Source: DATGMB01 sp035293845
GTDB taxonomy: Bacteria > Acidobacteriota > Terriglobia > Bryobacterales > Bryobacteraceae
NCBI GenBank assembly: GCA_035293845.1
Contig: DATGMB010000335.1
Location: 1 to 64,000, forward strand
DNA length: 64,000 nucleotides
Direction of reading: 5' to 3'
This document shows positions 33,748-42,685 of the stretch, in pieces (positions within the stretch are counted from its first letter, which is position 1; each line of letters opens with the position of its first letter). A program made the position numbers and the translations under genes. The notes beneath the pieces are model-generated. The model saw only the letters and a program-made list of their open reading frames with translations, was not told the DNA's origin and made no database searches.

Positions 33748-36700
33748 TCAAAACGCCTGTCCGATCGAGAAAAAGAATTGGAAATGGCCAAGACTCTGCG
33801 GCGAGCTTTGGCAAAAACCCGGAAGCTGCGAAGGCGGCAGATTCGGATTGCATTGCAACAACTGAGCAGGGGTTCCGCCGAAGCCGACGAAGGATGGCGG
33901 GTTCACCGTGTAGGCGAGATCGACTCGAATCGGTCCAATCGGGGTCCGATACCGCAAGCCAATGCCGGGCGCATGCACCATGTAATTGAAATCCTGTGGA
34001 TTGCGCTGGCTGAAGCGGAATGAAATATCGCTCAGCGAGCTGAAGACGTTGCCCACGTCGTAAAAGAGCACGCCCTGGATATTCTGGTCAAACAGAGGGA
34101 AACGCAGTTCCACGTTGTTGAACAGAAGGGCATTGCCTCCAATGGGGAACCCGGTCGGCTGGGATGCCGGTCCGCCGGGAACCAGCGGAGCGCCGATGTC
34201 GCGGGGACCGGCCTGATTGTAAGCGAACGCTCGCAGCGAATCCGCCCCGCCGCCGAAGAATCGCTCCGGCAGGGGCACGGACTGAGTGGGGAGCAGATCG
34301 GACGGCACGGAAAATGGCTCGATCACGCCGAATCGTGTCTGCCGGGCGAGAATCCATTGGCCGGTGAGGTGATGATAGGTCGCATTGCGCAGAAGGATAC
34401 GGGCGAAATTGCGCTGCGATCCGAAGAAGCTGCCGGCAATGCCGACATCGGCCGTGTTGTACATTCCGCGGCTCGGGTTATCGCGATTATTGCGCCGGTC
34501 CTGCGCAATATTGGCCGAGAGCATGCCGATGCGAACGGGGGCCAGAAATTGCGGCACGAGCAATACCGGAATGATGATGCTGCTTACGCTCACCTCACGG
34601 TAGGCAAAACGGACCATTCCGGTGAGCGATTTCGAGAAGCGATCCGATATCTGCACTGAGGCCTCTTTGCGCAGCGACGCGAAGGTGCGGACATCGAGCG
34701 AGTGATCGTACAGCAGCGTGTAACTGGCGTCCAATCCCTGGATATTGTGCAGGCGAGGCTGGAGGTAACTGAGCGAAAAGCGCTTCTCCAGGGTGGAATA
34801 CCCGCCGCGGAGCGTGACGGTATGGCCGAGCCCGAGGAAATCGAGACGCTGGAGATCGAGCGAAACCTGCGGGCTGAAGCCGGTCGTGCCGCCGGGGGCT
34901 GCGAGCGACGTGGTGCTGGGCGTGCCGAAATTCGCAACCTGGGCTCCCAACCCGAGATCCATGCGGTAGCGGTTTGCCTCTTCCAAGCTGTAAATCAGGT
35001 ACTTGTGGTCCTCGGCGCCATCCGGGTTCTCGATGGCGGTGTCCACACGCGCAAACACGCCCAGGTTATAGAGGCGCTGCTGGGCTTCGAGTTCGGCCGT
35101 TGGCGAAAGGACATCGCCCGGTGCGATGCGTAGCGTGCGCTCGACGAGGCTGCGGCGCGTCGTTTGCAGGCCATGGATCAGCACGTCCCGAACATATTGC
35201 CGGTCGCCCTCCTGGATCGTATAGACCACGTTTACGCGATTGGGATCGCCGGAAGGAGTCCAGGCCGCCTGAACGGTGGCATTCGGAAAGCCGTGGGAGT
35301 AGTAGTAATTCAGGATGTAGTTCCGGTCGGCTGCCAGATTGGTATCCGCAAACGGCTCGCCGGCAACGCAGGTCAGGCCGGACTCAATCTCTTCCCGATT
35401 CGCCTGTGAAATTCCATGGATCTCCAGGCCGTTGACCAGCCACTGTGGGCCTTCGTCGATCCGGAAGGTAACCGCGACGTCGCCGGCTTTCCCCTGATAA
35501 TTCCGGTCCACGGCGGTGCTTACCTTGACGTCGCGAAAGCCGTTCGAGCGGTAGAGGTCCGTGATCGTCTCCTCATCCTTGCGGCGGAAGGCCTCGCTGT
35601 AACGGCCATGCCGCAGATTGAAGGCGGCCGGCTGGATGAACAGCCGCTCCCGAATGACGTCGGTCGAGAAATAGCGATTGCCCTGGATATCCCGGCGCAC
35701 CAGCTTGTAGCGAGGGCCGCGGGCAATCACGTACTCGATCTTCTCCACGTCGTCGGTGGGCGGCACCACGCGGAAGTCCACTTCGGCATCGTAATAGCCG
35801 TGACTCTGGAAGTAATCTTCCAAATTCCGTTTGCCTTCGACCAGCAGATCTTCGTAGGCGGCCCGTTCCTCGAAGACCGGCACGTAGCGCTTCAGCACGC
35901 GCTTGGAGACCTTCGTTTCGACCGCGGAAACCTCGAGCTTGGGCCCGGGTGTAATGCTCAGCTCGGGTTTCACGCGGTTCGTCGCGCTGTCGTAGTCCAG
36001 TTTGTCGAGGTTCACCGTCGCCGTCAGGCGGCCCTGCTTTTCGTATTTTCCGAGGATGCCCCGGACGCCGCCGCTGGTGCGTGCTTCCGTGACGTTGCGC
36101 CACCAGTGGACGATCGGGACCCGCCAGCCGGTTGCGTGGACGATAGTAGACTCCGAAAGCAGGGTGGCGCCGCTGATCGCAGGCATTTCATACCTGGCGC
36201 GTTTTTTTTCCTCGATGCGGAAGGTAATTTGGACTTCCTGCGTCTGCTGGTCCCGGCGGACCTCCGGCGTGACGGCCGCGTTGTACAGGCCGTTGGAGGT
36301 CAGCAAATGCTGGATGCTGCTCACCGCCGCTGTAATATCTTCATCGTGGAAGGGCGCGCCCAACGTCAGCTGATTGGCGGCGTTGATCTGAGCGCGATTC
36401 GGGGGGGCATTGATCTTGCCCTGTATCGTCGCGCTACCAACAAACCAGGCAGCCTGGGTGACGAAGGTAAGGACGACGCCCGCGCCGGACGGTTCCGCCT
36501 GGACCGCAATGTCCTCGAACCGGCCGGTAGCAAACAGGCCATCGATGGATCTGGCCACTGCAGCGGCCGTCAGAACCTCGCCTTTCTTCAAAGCTAATGC
36601 CTTGGCCAGATCGGCGGGGTCGAGTGGTTGCTGCGGAGTGAATCGGATGTCTACGATCCGTCTTCCTTCGAATACATTCGGCTGTGAAAACGAGAGCGGC

Positions 36701-36798
36701 GCGCTGAGAGCGATAATCACCAGCAAACCGATGATCGTGTTTGGAATCACGCCGAACGCCCTGTGCACGCGACTCACCAGAGTGGAGGGAAAGACCAA
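33748..36798 (-). CDS. Omp85-family outer-membrane assembly protein (BamA/TamA-like)
   Basis: About 1016 aa. A signal sequence (IGLLVIIALSAPLSFS) is followed by a series of POTRA-like domains up to roughly residue 620 (RRIVDIRF, YKLVRRDIQGNRYFS, WLVNGLEIHGI, YVRDVLIHGLQ), then a 16-strand-type barrel. The lid-loop region reads DSLRAF in place of the common VRGF, the late motif GLRYRTPIGPIRVDLAY is canonical, and the protein ends with Phe. It inserts or exports outer-membrane material. The annotated start is a TTG; GTG codons about seven and ten residues in are alternatives. Co-operonic SurA-like and TamB genes make a TAM-like role more likely than the housekeeping BamA. Confidence 0.88.
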   Translation of the reverse strand: MVFPSTLVSRVHRAFGVIPNTIIGLLVIIALSAPLSFSQPNVFEGRRIVDIRFTPQQPLDPADLAKALALKKGEVLTAAAVARSIDGLFATGRFEDIAVQAEPSGAGVVLTFVTQAAWFVGSATIQGKINAPPNRAQINAANQLTLGAPFHDEDITAAVSSIQHLLTSNGLYNAAVTPEVRRDQQTQEVQITFRIEEKKRARYEMPAISGATLLSESTIVHATGWRVPIVHWWRNVTEARTSGGVRGILGKYEKQGRLTATVNLDKLDYDSATNRVKPELSITPGPKLEVSAVETKVSKRVLKRYVPVFEERAAYEDLLVEGKRNLEDYFQSHGYYDAEVDFRVVPPTDDVEKIEYVIARGPRYKLVRRDIQGNRYFSTDVIRERLFIQPAAFNLRHGRYSEAFRRKDEETITDLYRSNGFRDVKVSTAVDRNYQGKAGDVAVTFRIDEGPQWLVNGLEIHGISQANREEIESGLTCVAGEPFADTNLAADRNYILNYYYSHGFPNATVQAAWTPSGDPNRVNVVYTIQEGDRQYVRDVLIHGLQTTRRSLVERTLRIAPGDVLSPTAELEAQQRLYNLGVFARVDTAIENPDGAEDHKYLIYSLEEANRYRMDLGLGAQVANFGTPSTTSLAAPGGTTGFSPQVSLDLQRLDFLGLGHTVTLRGGYSTLEKRFSLSYLQPRLHNIQGLDASYTLLYDHSLDVRTFASLRKEASVQISDRFSKSLTGMVRFAYREVSVSSIIIPVLLVPQFLAPVRIGMLSANIAQDRRNNRDNPSRGMYNTADVGIAGSFFGSQRNFARILLRNATYHHLTGQWILARQTRFGVIEPFSVPSDLLPTQSVPLPERFFGGGADSLRAFAYNQAGPRDIGAPLVPGGPASQPTGFPIGGNALLFNNVELRFPLFDQNIQGVLFYDVGNVFSSLSDISFRFSQRNPQDFNYMVHAPGIGLRYRTPIGPIRVDLAYTVNPPSFVGFGGTPAQLLQCNPNLPPSQLPGFCQSSPQSLGHFQFFFSIGQAF

Positions 36799-36939
36799 AG
36801 GCGGTGCGTCTTCTGAAACACAGATACCGGGAGTTCGCTATGACACCGGAGGGCGGCATAGCCGCCGACCGCTGTGGGCTGCCTTGGCGTACAGCCGCCG
36901 TGTACGGCGTCCGTGGTTCGACGCAATGGATTGTGTGAA

Positions 36940-37016
36940 TGGTGGGCGCGACAGGACTCGAACCTGTGACCTCCTGCGTGTGAAGCAGGCGCTCTAACCA
37001 ACTGAGCTACGCGCCC
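36940..37016 (-). tRNA. tRNA-Val (CAC anticodon)
   Basis: The minus strand folds into a complete cloverleaf: acceptor GGGCGCG/CGCGCCC, D-loop with AGTTGG, anticodon stem CCTGC/GCAGG with loop TTCACAC, T-arm with GTTCGAGTC, discriminator A and an encoded CCA. The anticodon CAC (36982-36980) reads GUG valine codons. Small GC hairpins follow downstream (for example CGCCGT/ACGGCG at 36896-36909) without a T-run. The Omp85 operon lies downstream on the same strand. Confidence 0.97.
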
Positions 37017-37130
37017 GAAGATGCCGGGGGGATGCCGCGGCCCTGTGACGGGCCACTTCACTCAAGTTTACCGAAAACCAACCGCCGCCGCTACTGTGAA
37101 GACGGCGTTGTGAAAAGCTCCGAGCGACTT

Positions 37131-38438
37131 TCAGCCGCCGCTGCCCATGCGCTGCGCGGCGGGCTGCCCCGGACTCTTCTGCCACATTCGCTTCACGCGA
37201 TTCCTCAACCGGTCGAGCAGGCTCTCCATCTGTCCCGTCGATGCAGCGGGCATCACAGGAGCAGGACCCTTCGGCGCGGGCGCCGCCTTCGCCACCCAGA
37301 CCGGCGCCGGCAACTGGCAGGCGCTCTCTCCGGCTTGCCGCACGATGTTGCCCAGCAGCGCAAACTCGCGGCGATGCAGGGTGCCGTCCTCTTTCCGCGT
37401 GCAGATCGAAAATCCGGGGTACTTCGCCGGCGCCTGCGCCCACCCTTTCCCGCTGCCGGCGTAATCGACCTCGTGTACCAGCACCGGCAGGTAGCCGGTA
37501 AGGTTGCGTTCGATGTAGGCCGTCTCATACCGGTGCCGCTTCAGGCTCCAGATGAACACCCGGAAGCTGTCGAAATCGTAGCCGTCGTGCGTGCCGGCGC
37601 TGGTCGTCCACAACCAGGTGGGTTTCTTGGCGTCGCCATCCGGCGTGTACGCGAGCGCGAAATACGAAACAATGCGGTGGCCTTCCGCATACTGCGCCAC
37701 CTCGTCCGGAATCGCCATGCTGGCCCGCCGCGTCAACACCCACCCGGCCTGTCCGCTCGCCGTGCGCACCAGGCTCCACCGGTCGGTCGGGACCGGCTGG
37801 GGAGGCTCCGGAGGCGCGGGCGGCTCCTCCAGATTGGTCTTGGAAAGATCCAGCCAGTTCGGGGGCAGGCCCGGCGGCGGAGGCATCGGCGGCGGAGGGA
37901 GCTTGCCCTGCTTGGCCGGCTTCTTGGGCGCCGGCGGCTTCTTCTCCACCGGCGGAATCAGCGGTTGCCGCGTCACGGTCTGGCGCGGAATCACGATATC
38001 CGCCAGCACATCGAACTTCTCGCCTTCCTTGATCTGCAGAAAGCTCGGAGCGTTTGCGGCCGGCTGCGTGTGCACGTTCAGCGCCGCATACGTTGTGGCC
38101 TGCCCCTGCGTGGGAAGCTTCGCCGCGCGTTGCGAGAGGTCCTTCAGGTCCTCCATCTCCGCGGCATTCATGAGCTGGTTCTCTTCCGTCCAGCCCTCCG
38201 CGCCGCTCGACGTGCGCACGCGCAGGAATCGCCGCCGGCGCTGTACGATCTCCACGCGGTCGCCATGCTTCACGGTGGCCGCTACCGTGGACTGCATCGG
38301 GATATCGCTGCGCAGATGCAGCAATGCCGGCCCAACGTACGCCTCGCCGATGACGGGCGCTTTTTCGCGGCGCATGCACGCGCCGCCCGCAAGCAGCGCG
38401 GCAGCGCAGATAACCACGGTTATGGAACGTCGCCGCAC
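37131..38438 (-). CDS. probable lipoprotein with two SH3-type domains
   Basis: 435 aa. The N-terminus (basic RRRS, hydrophobic ITVVICAAALLAGG, then C21) looks like a lipoprotein signal, though the -3 residue is Gly rather than Leu. Two bacterial SH3-like segments are visible: residues about 35-90 (VGPALLHLRSDIP, GAEGWTEENQL) and 115-250 (AALNVHTQPA, ASGQAGWVLTRR), with a long Pro/Lys-rich insertion inside the second. The C-terminal ~170 residues (GYDFDSFRVFIWSLKRHRYETAYIER) form a separate, unrecognised beta-rich domain. SH3b domains often bind peptidoglycan. GTG start with AAAAGG before it; TACACT (38454-38449) is a candidate -10. Confidence 0.75.
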   Translation of the reverse strand: MRRRSITVVICAAALLAGGACMRREKAPVIGEAYVGPALLHLRSDIPMQSTVAATVKHGDRVEIVQRRRRFLRVRTSSGAEGWTEENQLMNAAEMEDLKDLSQRAAKLPTQGQATTYAALNVHTQPAANAPSFLQIKEGEKFDVLADIVIPRQTVTRQPLIPPVEKKPPAPKKPAKQGKLPPPPMPPPPGLPPNWLDLSKTNLEEPPAPPEPPQPVPTDRWSLVRTASGQAGWVLTRRASMAIPDEVAQYAEGHRIVSYFALAYTPDGDAKKPTWLWTTSAGTHDGYDFDSFRVFIWSLKRHRYETAYIERNLTGYLPVLVHEVDYAGSGKGWAQAPAKYPGFSICTRKEDGTLHRREFALLGNIVRQAGESACQLPAPVWVAKAAPAPKGPAPVMPAASTGQMESLLDRLRNRVKRMWQKSPGQPAAQRMGSGG

Positions 38439-38485
38439 GCCTTTTTTCAGTGTAGCAGCCCGCCGCGAAATGCTCCGAAATTAGA

Positions 38486-38692
38486 ATGAAACCGATGGTA
38501 CGGCTTCCGGCACGCTTCCCCGCGCTGTGGTTCGCCGCTACGCTGTGCGGCTCGGCTGCGCTGGCCGGACTCGCGCTGTGGGTCTATGCGCACGCACGGC
38601 GCCCCTTCGATTACATGGTCGTAGGTACGTTCGGCGCCACCGCGATCCTGGCGCTGGTGTTTGTTTTGCTGGTGCGGCGGAAAATGCTGTGA
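38486..38692 (+). CDS. small two-helix membrane protein
   Basis: 68 aa with two hydrophobic helices (ALWFAATLCGSAALAGLALWV and VGTFGATAILALVFVLLV) joined by a basic/aromatic loop (YAHARRPFDYM) and ending in a basic tail. There is no recognised family. The ribosome site is weak. It sits alone between a divergent lipoprotein gene and a convergent M20 peptidase gene that ends 1 nt away. The membrane topology argues that it is real. Confidence 0.55.
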   Translation: MKPMVRLPARFPALWFAATLCGSAALAGLALWVYAHARRPFDYMVVGTFGATAILALVFVLLVRRKML

Positions 38693-38693
38693 G

Positions 38694-40064
38694 TTAGTTC
38701 CCCATCATTTCGAGGAACCGCGCCACCGTCCGGATGCCCAGGTAATAATTTTCGATCTTGTACTTCTCGTTGGGCGAGTGCAGGCCATCGTCCGGGAGGC
38801 CGAACCCCATCAGCACGGTCGGAATCCCCAGATGCGCCGCGAAATCGCCCACGATCGGAATCGATCCGCCGGAACGAACGAACACCGTGTCGCGCCCGAA
38901 GACCTCGCTGAAAGCGCGCGCCGCGGTGGCAATCGCCGGATGGTCGGGATTGACCACCAGGCCCGGCGAAGCGCTCAGCACCCGCACCTCGGCGCGGATG
39001 CCCGGCGGCGCCGCTGCGCACACCCAGTCGCGGAATGCCGCAATCACCTTCTCCGGCTGCTGCCGCGGCACCAGGCGGAAGCTGACCTTGGCCGTGGCCT
39101 GCGCCGGAATCACCGTCTTGGCCCCCGCGCCGGTGAAGCCTCCCGCGATGCCATGCACTTCGAAGGTGGGCCGCGACCACGTCCGCTCCAGCACACTGCG
39201 GCCCGGCTCGCCGGTCAGCGCCGTGGCGCCGACTTCCTTGCGCAGGAACTCGCCTTCATCGAAGGGCAGCCGCTTCCAACTCTCGAGCTCCGCGGGAGCG
39301 GGCTCGATCACGTCATCGTAAATTCCGGAGATCAAAACCGCGCCGTTCTTGTCCTTGGCCTTGGCGAGCAACTGCACGAGGCCGTAAACGGCGTTGGGAG
39401 CGGCGCCGCCGTACAGGCCCGAGTGCAGGTCGCGCGCGGGTCCGGACGCCACCACCTCCAGGTAAATCAGCCCGCGCAGCCCGATGCAAAGCGTCGGCAT
39501 GCCCTCCGCGTACATCGCGGTATCGGAGACCAGCGCCACATCGGCGCGCAGCTTCTCCGCATTTTCCGCGACAAACTTCGCGACCGATGCGCCGCCGATC
39601 TCTTCCTCGCCTTCGATGAGAAATTTCAGATTCACCGGCAGCGCGCCGCCGGCCGCGCGCAGCGCCTCCACGGCCTTGATGTGCATGTACATCTGGCCCT
39701 TGTCATCGACCGCGCCCCGCGCATAGAGATTGCCATTCCGCTCGGCCGGCTCGAAAGGCGGTGAAATCCACTGCTCCAGCGGATCGGCCGGCTGCACGTC
39801 GTAGTGCCCGTAGCAGAGCACGGTCGGCTTGCCGGGCGCGTGGAGCCAATCGGCATAAACCAGCGGATGGCCCGCGGTCGGGATGATCTCGACATGCTCC
39901 ATCCCGGCCCGCTGCAGACTCTCCGCGACGAACGCAGCCGCGCGCTGAATGTCGCCGGCGTGCTCGGGCAGCGTGCTGATGCTCGGAATGCGGATGAACT
40001 GCTTCAACTCGTCCAGGAAGCGTCCACGGTTCTCTTGGATGAATGTCTCGGTGGGTGCGGCCAT
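38694..40064 (-). CDS. M20 family dipeptidase (CNDP/PepV-like)
   Basis: 456 aa, cytosolic. The metal site is explicit: GHYDVQP (His, Asp), RGAVDDKG (bridging Asp), EGEEEIGG (general base Glu), and a distal His in DGLHSPNEK. The lid/dimer domain contains DLHSGLYGG, characteristic of the dipeptidase/carnosinase branch, distinct from the DapE-like M20 protein in the lysine operon. It probably hydrolyses dipeptides. A perfect TATAAT lies about 45 nt upstream, and the intervening leader has no clear Shine-Dalgarno. Confidence 0.92.
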   Translation of the reverse strand: MAAPTETFIQENRGRFLDELKQFIRIPSISTLPEHAGDIQRAAAFVAESLQRAGMEHVEIIPTAGHPLVYADWLHAPGKPTVLCYGHYDVQPADPLEQWISPPFEPAERNGNLYARGAVDDKGQMYMHIKAVEALRAAGGALPVNLKFLIEGEEEIGGASVAKFVAENAEKLRADVALVSDTAMYAEGMPTLCIGLRGLIYLEVVASGPARDLHSGLYGGAAPNAVYGLVQLLAKAKDKNGAVLISGIYDDVIEPAPAELESWKRLPFDEGEFLRKEVGATALTGEPGRSVLERTWSRPTFEVHGIAGGFTGAGAKTVIPAQATAKVSFRLVPRQQPEKVIAAFRDWVCAAAPPGIRAEVRVLSASPGLVVNPDHPAIATAARAFSEVFGRDTVFVRSGGSIPIVGDFAAHLGIPTVLMGFGLPDDGLHSPNEKYKIENYYLGIRTVARFLEMMGN

Positions 40065-40108
40065 AATTTCGAAGCGGGGCGGCAGCGGCCGGCCGTCCCG
40101 CTTCGATA

Positions 40109-40114
40109 ATTATA
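40109..40114 (-). promoter_or_regulatory. consensus -10 TATAAT for the M20 dipeptidase
   Basis: TATAAT on the minus strand overlaps the stop codon of the receiver-like gene and precedes the dipeptidase ATG by about 44 nt. The dipeptidase therefore probably has its own promoter. Confidence 0.45.
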
Positions 40115-40505
40115 CGGCGGCCAGCGGAGCGTGCTCGCCGCCGTGTTGGACGCAGGCGTTGTACAGGATGCGCCGCACTTCCGGTTCATAGAACGGCTGC
40201 GCGATCAGATCGTACGCGCCGAGATTCAGCGCCTCGCTCCACAGGCGCGCATCGGCATGCGGATCGGTAATGATGACCTCCAAGTCCTGGGGACACAGCC
40301 GCACCAGATGCAAAACATCCAGCCAACTGCCGTCCGGGAGAGCGGCCTCGGTCAGGACGATATCGAAATCGCTTTCACGAAGCTTCGCGCGCGCATGGTG
40401 CAGGCTCGGCACGTGCTCGACGGCGATCGGCAGGGTCTGCACCATCTGCGAAATTTGGCGGGCATCTTCCTCGCGCCCGGAGATGAATAGAATCCGGGAT
40501 CTCAT
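40110..40505 (-). CDS. stand-alone receiver-like protein with degenerate phosphorylation site
   Basis: 131 aa with the length and rhythm of a CheY-like receiver (ILFIS, DIVLTEAALPDGS, LEVIITDP, LGAYDLIAQPF). All key residues are altered: the acidic pair of strand 1 is replaced (SGREED), the phosphoacceptor position is E53 instead of Asp, and the switch lysine is Gln in AQPF. It is therefore probably not phosphorylated; Glu could mimic a permanently active state. No output domain is attached. GGGAG precedes ATG 40505. Possible roles are a protein-interaction adaptor or a pseudo-receiver; the partner is unknown. Confidence 0.78.
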   Translation of the reverse strand: MRSRILFISGREEDARQISQMVQTLPIAVEHVPSLHHARAKLRESDFDIVLTEAALPDGSWLDVLHLVRLCPQDLEVIITDPHADARLWSEALNLGAYDLIAQPFYEPEVRRILYNACVQHGGEHAPLAAV

Positions 40506-40657
40506 AATGCGCTCCCGTTGGGTCGAAGCCTTCCTGATCTCATTTTAAAACCGGCGGCGTCACCCGGCGATGACAGCCGAATGAAATTGCCGTCACGCTG
40601 AGCGGGATCGTCCGGTTTGGCGTGGCACAGACGGGAAGCGGCACGGCTGCCGGATGC

Positions 40658-40663
40658 TAGACT
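40658..40663 (+). promoter_or_regulatory. extended -10 (TGCTAGACT) before the membrane glycosyltransferase-like gene
   Basis: TAGACT with an upstream TGC (extended -10 pattern) ends 9 nt before ATG 40673. No ribosome site is present. Confidence 0.4.
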
Positions 40664-40672
40664 GAGCATCTC

Positions 40673-42637
40673 ATGTGGTTCGGCCAGTTCGCGCTCTTAC
40701 TGGCGCTGCTCGTCTTATGCTGTTCCGCGCCAGGTTTCTTTTTTCTTCGCCGCCTGCGCTGGACGCCGCTGGAGAAGCTGTGCGGGTCCGTAGGGCTGTC
40801 GCTGATCCTCTTGTATCTCGCGGCGTGGGCCATCTATTGCTTCGGGCCGCGGGACGAGCGGGCGGCCGATTGGATCGTGGCGGCCGCGGCCTTGCTCCTG
40901 GGCGTGGCCTCCGCTCGCGATCTGCAGCGGCTCGTCCGCGGCCGCCGCATCCGGCAGGCGTTGGCCGGTCAGGGCTTCCTGATCGTCTGGACCCTGGCGA
41001 TGCTTTTCATGATCCGCCTCTATTCGGGCGCGGGCTGGAGCGCGGACTGGTTCGAGCACTTCCAGCGCTCGCTCTTCTTCCTGCAGCGCCTTCCGGTTCA
41101 CGTCACCCTGTATCCGACGTACGCGCTGCCGGCGCGGCCGCCGATGGAAAACGTTCTGGCGGCTTTTTTCCTGGGGCTCACCGAAGATCGGTTTGCGCTA
41201 TTTCAGACCGTTTTCGCTTTCTTGAATATTCTGCTGTTCCTCCCTTGCTTCCTGCTGTTGCCGCGCCTGAGCGGGAAGCGGAGCGGACCCCTGCCCCTGG
41301 TCGTGCTGCTGGCGGCCAGCCCGGTGGTCATGGAAAATGCGACATACGCCTGGACGAAATCTCTGACCGCCTTCTTCGTGCTGCTCGGCCTGGCACTCTA
41401 TCTCGCGGGCTGGCGTAAGCGCGATCCGGTGCGGACAGCCGCCGCGTTCGTGGCGCTCGCCGCGGGGCTGCTCGTGCATTATTCCGCCGGGCCGTACCTG
41501 GTCTGCCTCGCGCTGCACTATCTCTACCGGTGGTTCCGCGAGCGCCCGCTGCGATGGGCCGAACTGGCCGCCATTTCCGTTGCCGGCGGACTACTGCTCG
41601 CAACTTGGTTCGGCTGGTCTTTCCGGACTTATGGAACGACGGTCACGCTGGAATCCAACACCACCGTGAAGCCGGTAAACGGAACCAACGACGCCACCGG
41701 CATCGAGAAGATCGCGTTGAACCTCCGGGACTCGGTGGTGCCGTTCTGGGTGCGCGGCGTGCCGGAACCTTTTCCGCAAGGAGACCCGGAGGGCACGCTC
41801 CGCGACCAGGCTTTCGTGTTCTATCAACTGAACCTGGTATTCGCGATGGGCGTGGCGGGCGGATTGGTGGTGCTCGGATTTCTGGCGCGCCGCCTGCTGT
41901 GGGGCCGGCCCGGCCGGAAGCGGGCATTCTGGCGCTTTTTTGTGCCCTTTTGCGTGGTGCTCGGCATCGCGGTCGTCGGCGAGCGCGATCCCAACGGCGT
42001 CCCGCATCTGACTCTGCTTTCGCTGGAGGCGCTCGGGCTGGCGCTCCTGGCCGCCAATTTCCGCCAGCTCCCTCAACCTCTTCGGTTCCTGCTCATCGCC
42101 GGCTGCTGCGCCGATTTTTATTTCGGCGTTTACCTGCAGGCGCGCATGGAGAGCATGGAAAACACACCGCGGCGGGTGGTGTATCCCGACCTGCAATATG
42201 CCGGGGGCCGCTTCCTCACCAACGGCCTCGGGCCGGACAACCTGGGCAATGCCGCCTGGCAGGCATGGGCGCTGAAGCACCGCGTCGCGCTGATCGGGCA
42301 TTGGATCGAGGACTTGCCGCGCCTCCACGGAGACGAGCCCCTGTTCCGCCAATGGTGGCCGTCAATGGAGAAACAATTTCGCGAGTTGCGGGACTTCGAT
42401 GCCGCGAATTGCGGCGGATGGGGCGCTCGCCACGGCGGAACCGTCGAGTATCTTGGCGATCTGGTCGCGGGGCCCTCGGGACAAGGCGTGGTGGTGGCGG
42501 GCTGGATCTTCGCGGCGATGTTTCTCGGCCTGATCGGCGCGCTGGCGCGCCAAGCCTGGTTGGCCGAGCCGGCAAGGCCGGCGCCGGTGAAGGCGCCGCC
42601 GCGGCGGAAAAAGCGGCGAGCACGCGCCGCTTCGTAG
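40673..42637 (+). CDS. polytopic membrane protein, glycosyltransferase GT-C-like
   Basis: 654 aa with about 12 membrane helices. The first loop after helix 3-4 contains acidic and aromatic residues (GWSADWFEHFQRSLFF), and a membrane-embedded pattern (PMENVLAAFFLGLTEDRFALF) follows, as in GT-C transferases that use polyprenyl-phosphate sugars. A large soluble C-terminal part (about 480-610, PDLQYAGGRFLTNGLGPDNLG) and a very basic tail (RRKKRRARA) are present. The family is not firmly identified, and a role in lipid-linked glycan or envelope decoration is inference only. It lies upstream of, and in the same direction as, the membrane/spermidine-synthase-like gene. Confidence 0.65.
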   Translation: MWFGQFALLLALLVLCCSAPGFFFLRRLRWTPLEKLCGSVGLSLILLYLAAWAIYCFGPRDERAADWIVAAAALLLGVASARDLQRLVRGRRIRQALAGQGFLIVWTLAMLFMIRLYSGAGWSADWFEHFQRSLFFLQRLPVHVTLYPTYALPARPPMENVLAAFFLGLTEDRFALFQTVFAFLNILLFLPCFLLLPRLSGKRSGPLPLVVLLAASPVVMENATYAWTKSLTAFFVLLGLALYLAGWRKRDPVRTAAAFVALAAGLLVHYSAGPYLVCLALHYLYRWFRERPLRWAELAAISVAGGLLLATWFGWSFRTYGTTVTLESNTTVKPVNGTNDATGIEKIALNLRDSVVPFWVRGVPEPFPQGDPEGTLRDQAFVFYQLNLVFAMGVAGGLVVLGFLARRLLWGRPGRKRAFWRFFVPFCVVLGIAVVGERDPNGVPHLTLLSLEALGLALLAANFRQLPQPLRFLLIAGCCADFYFGVYLQARMESMENTPRRVVYPDLQYAGGRFLTNGLGPDNLGNAAWQAWALKHRVALIGHWIEDLPRLHGDEPLFRQWWPSMEKQFRELRDFDAANCGGWGARHGGTVEYLGDLVAGPSGQGVVVAGWIFAAMFLGLIGALARQAWLAEPARPAPVKAPPRRKKRRARAAS

Positions 42638-42673
42638 AGCGCACTGCGCCGCGCCCCCTGCTGCCGGCTCGGG

Positions 42674-42679
42674 TATTCT
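42674..42679 (+). promoter_or_regulatory. -10-like TATTCT before the membrane/methylase-like fusion gene
   Basis: TATTCT ends exactly six bases before ATG 42686. No ribosome site; compatible with a leaderless start. Confidence 0.4.
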
Positions 42680-42685
42680 TTGATC

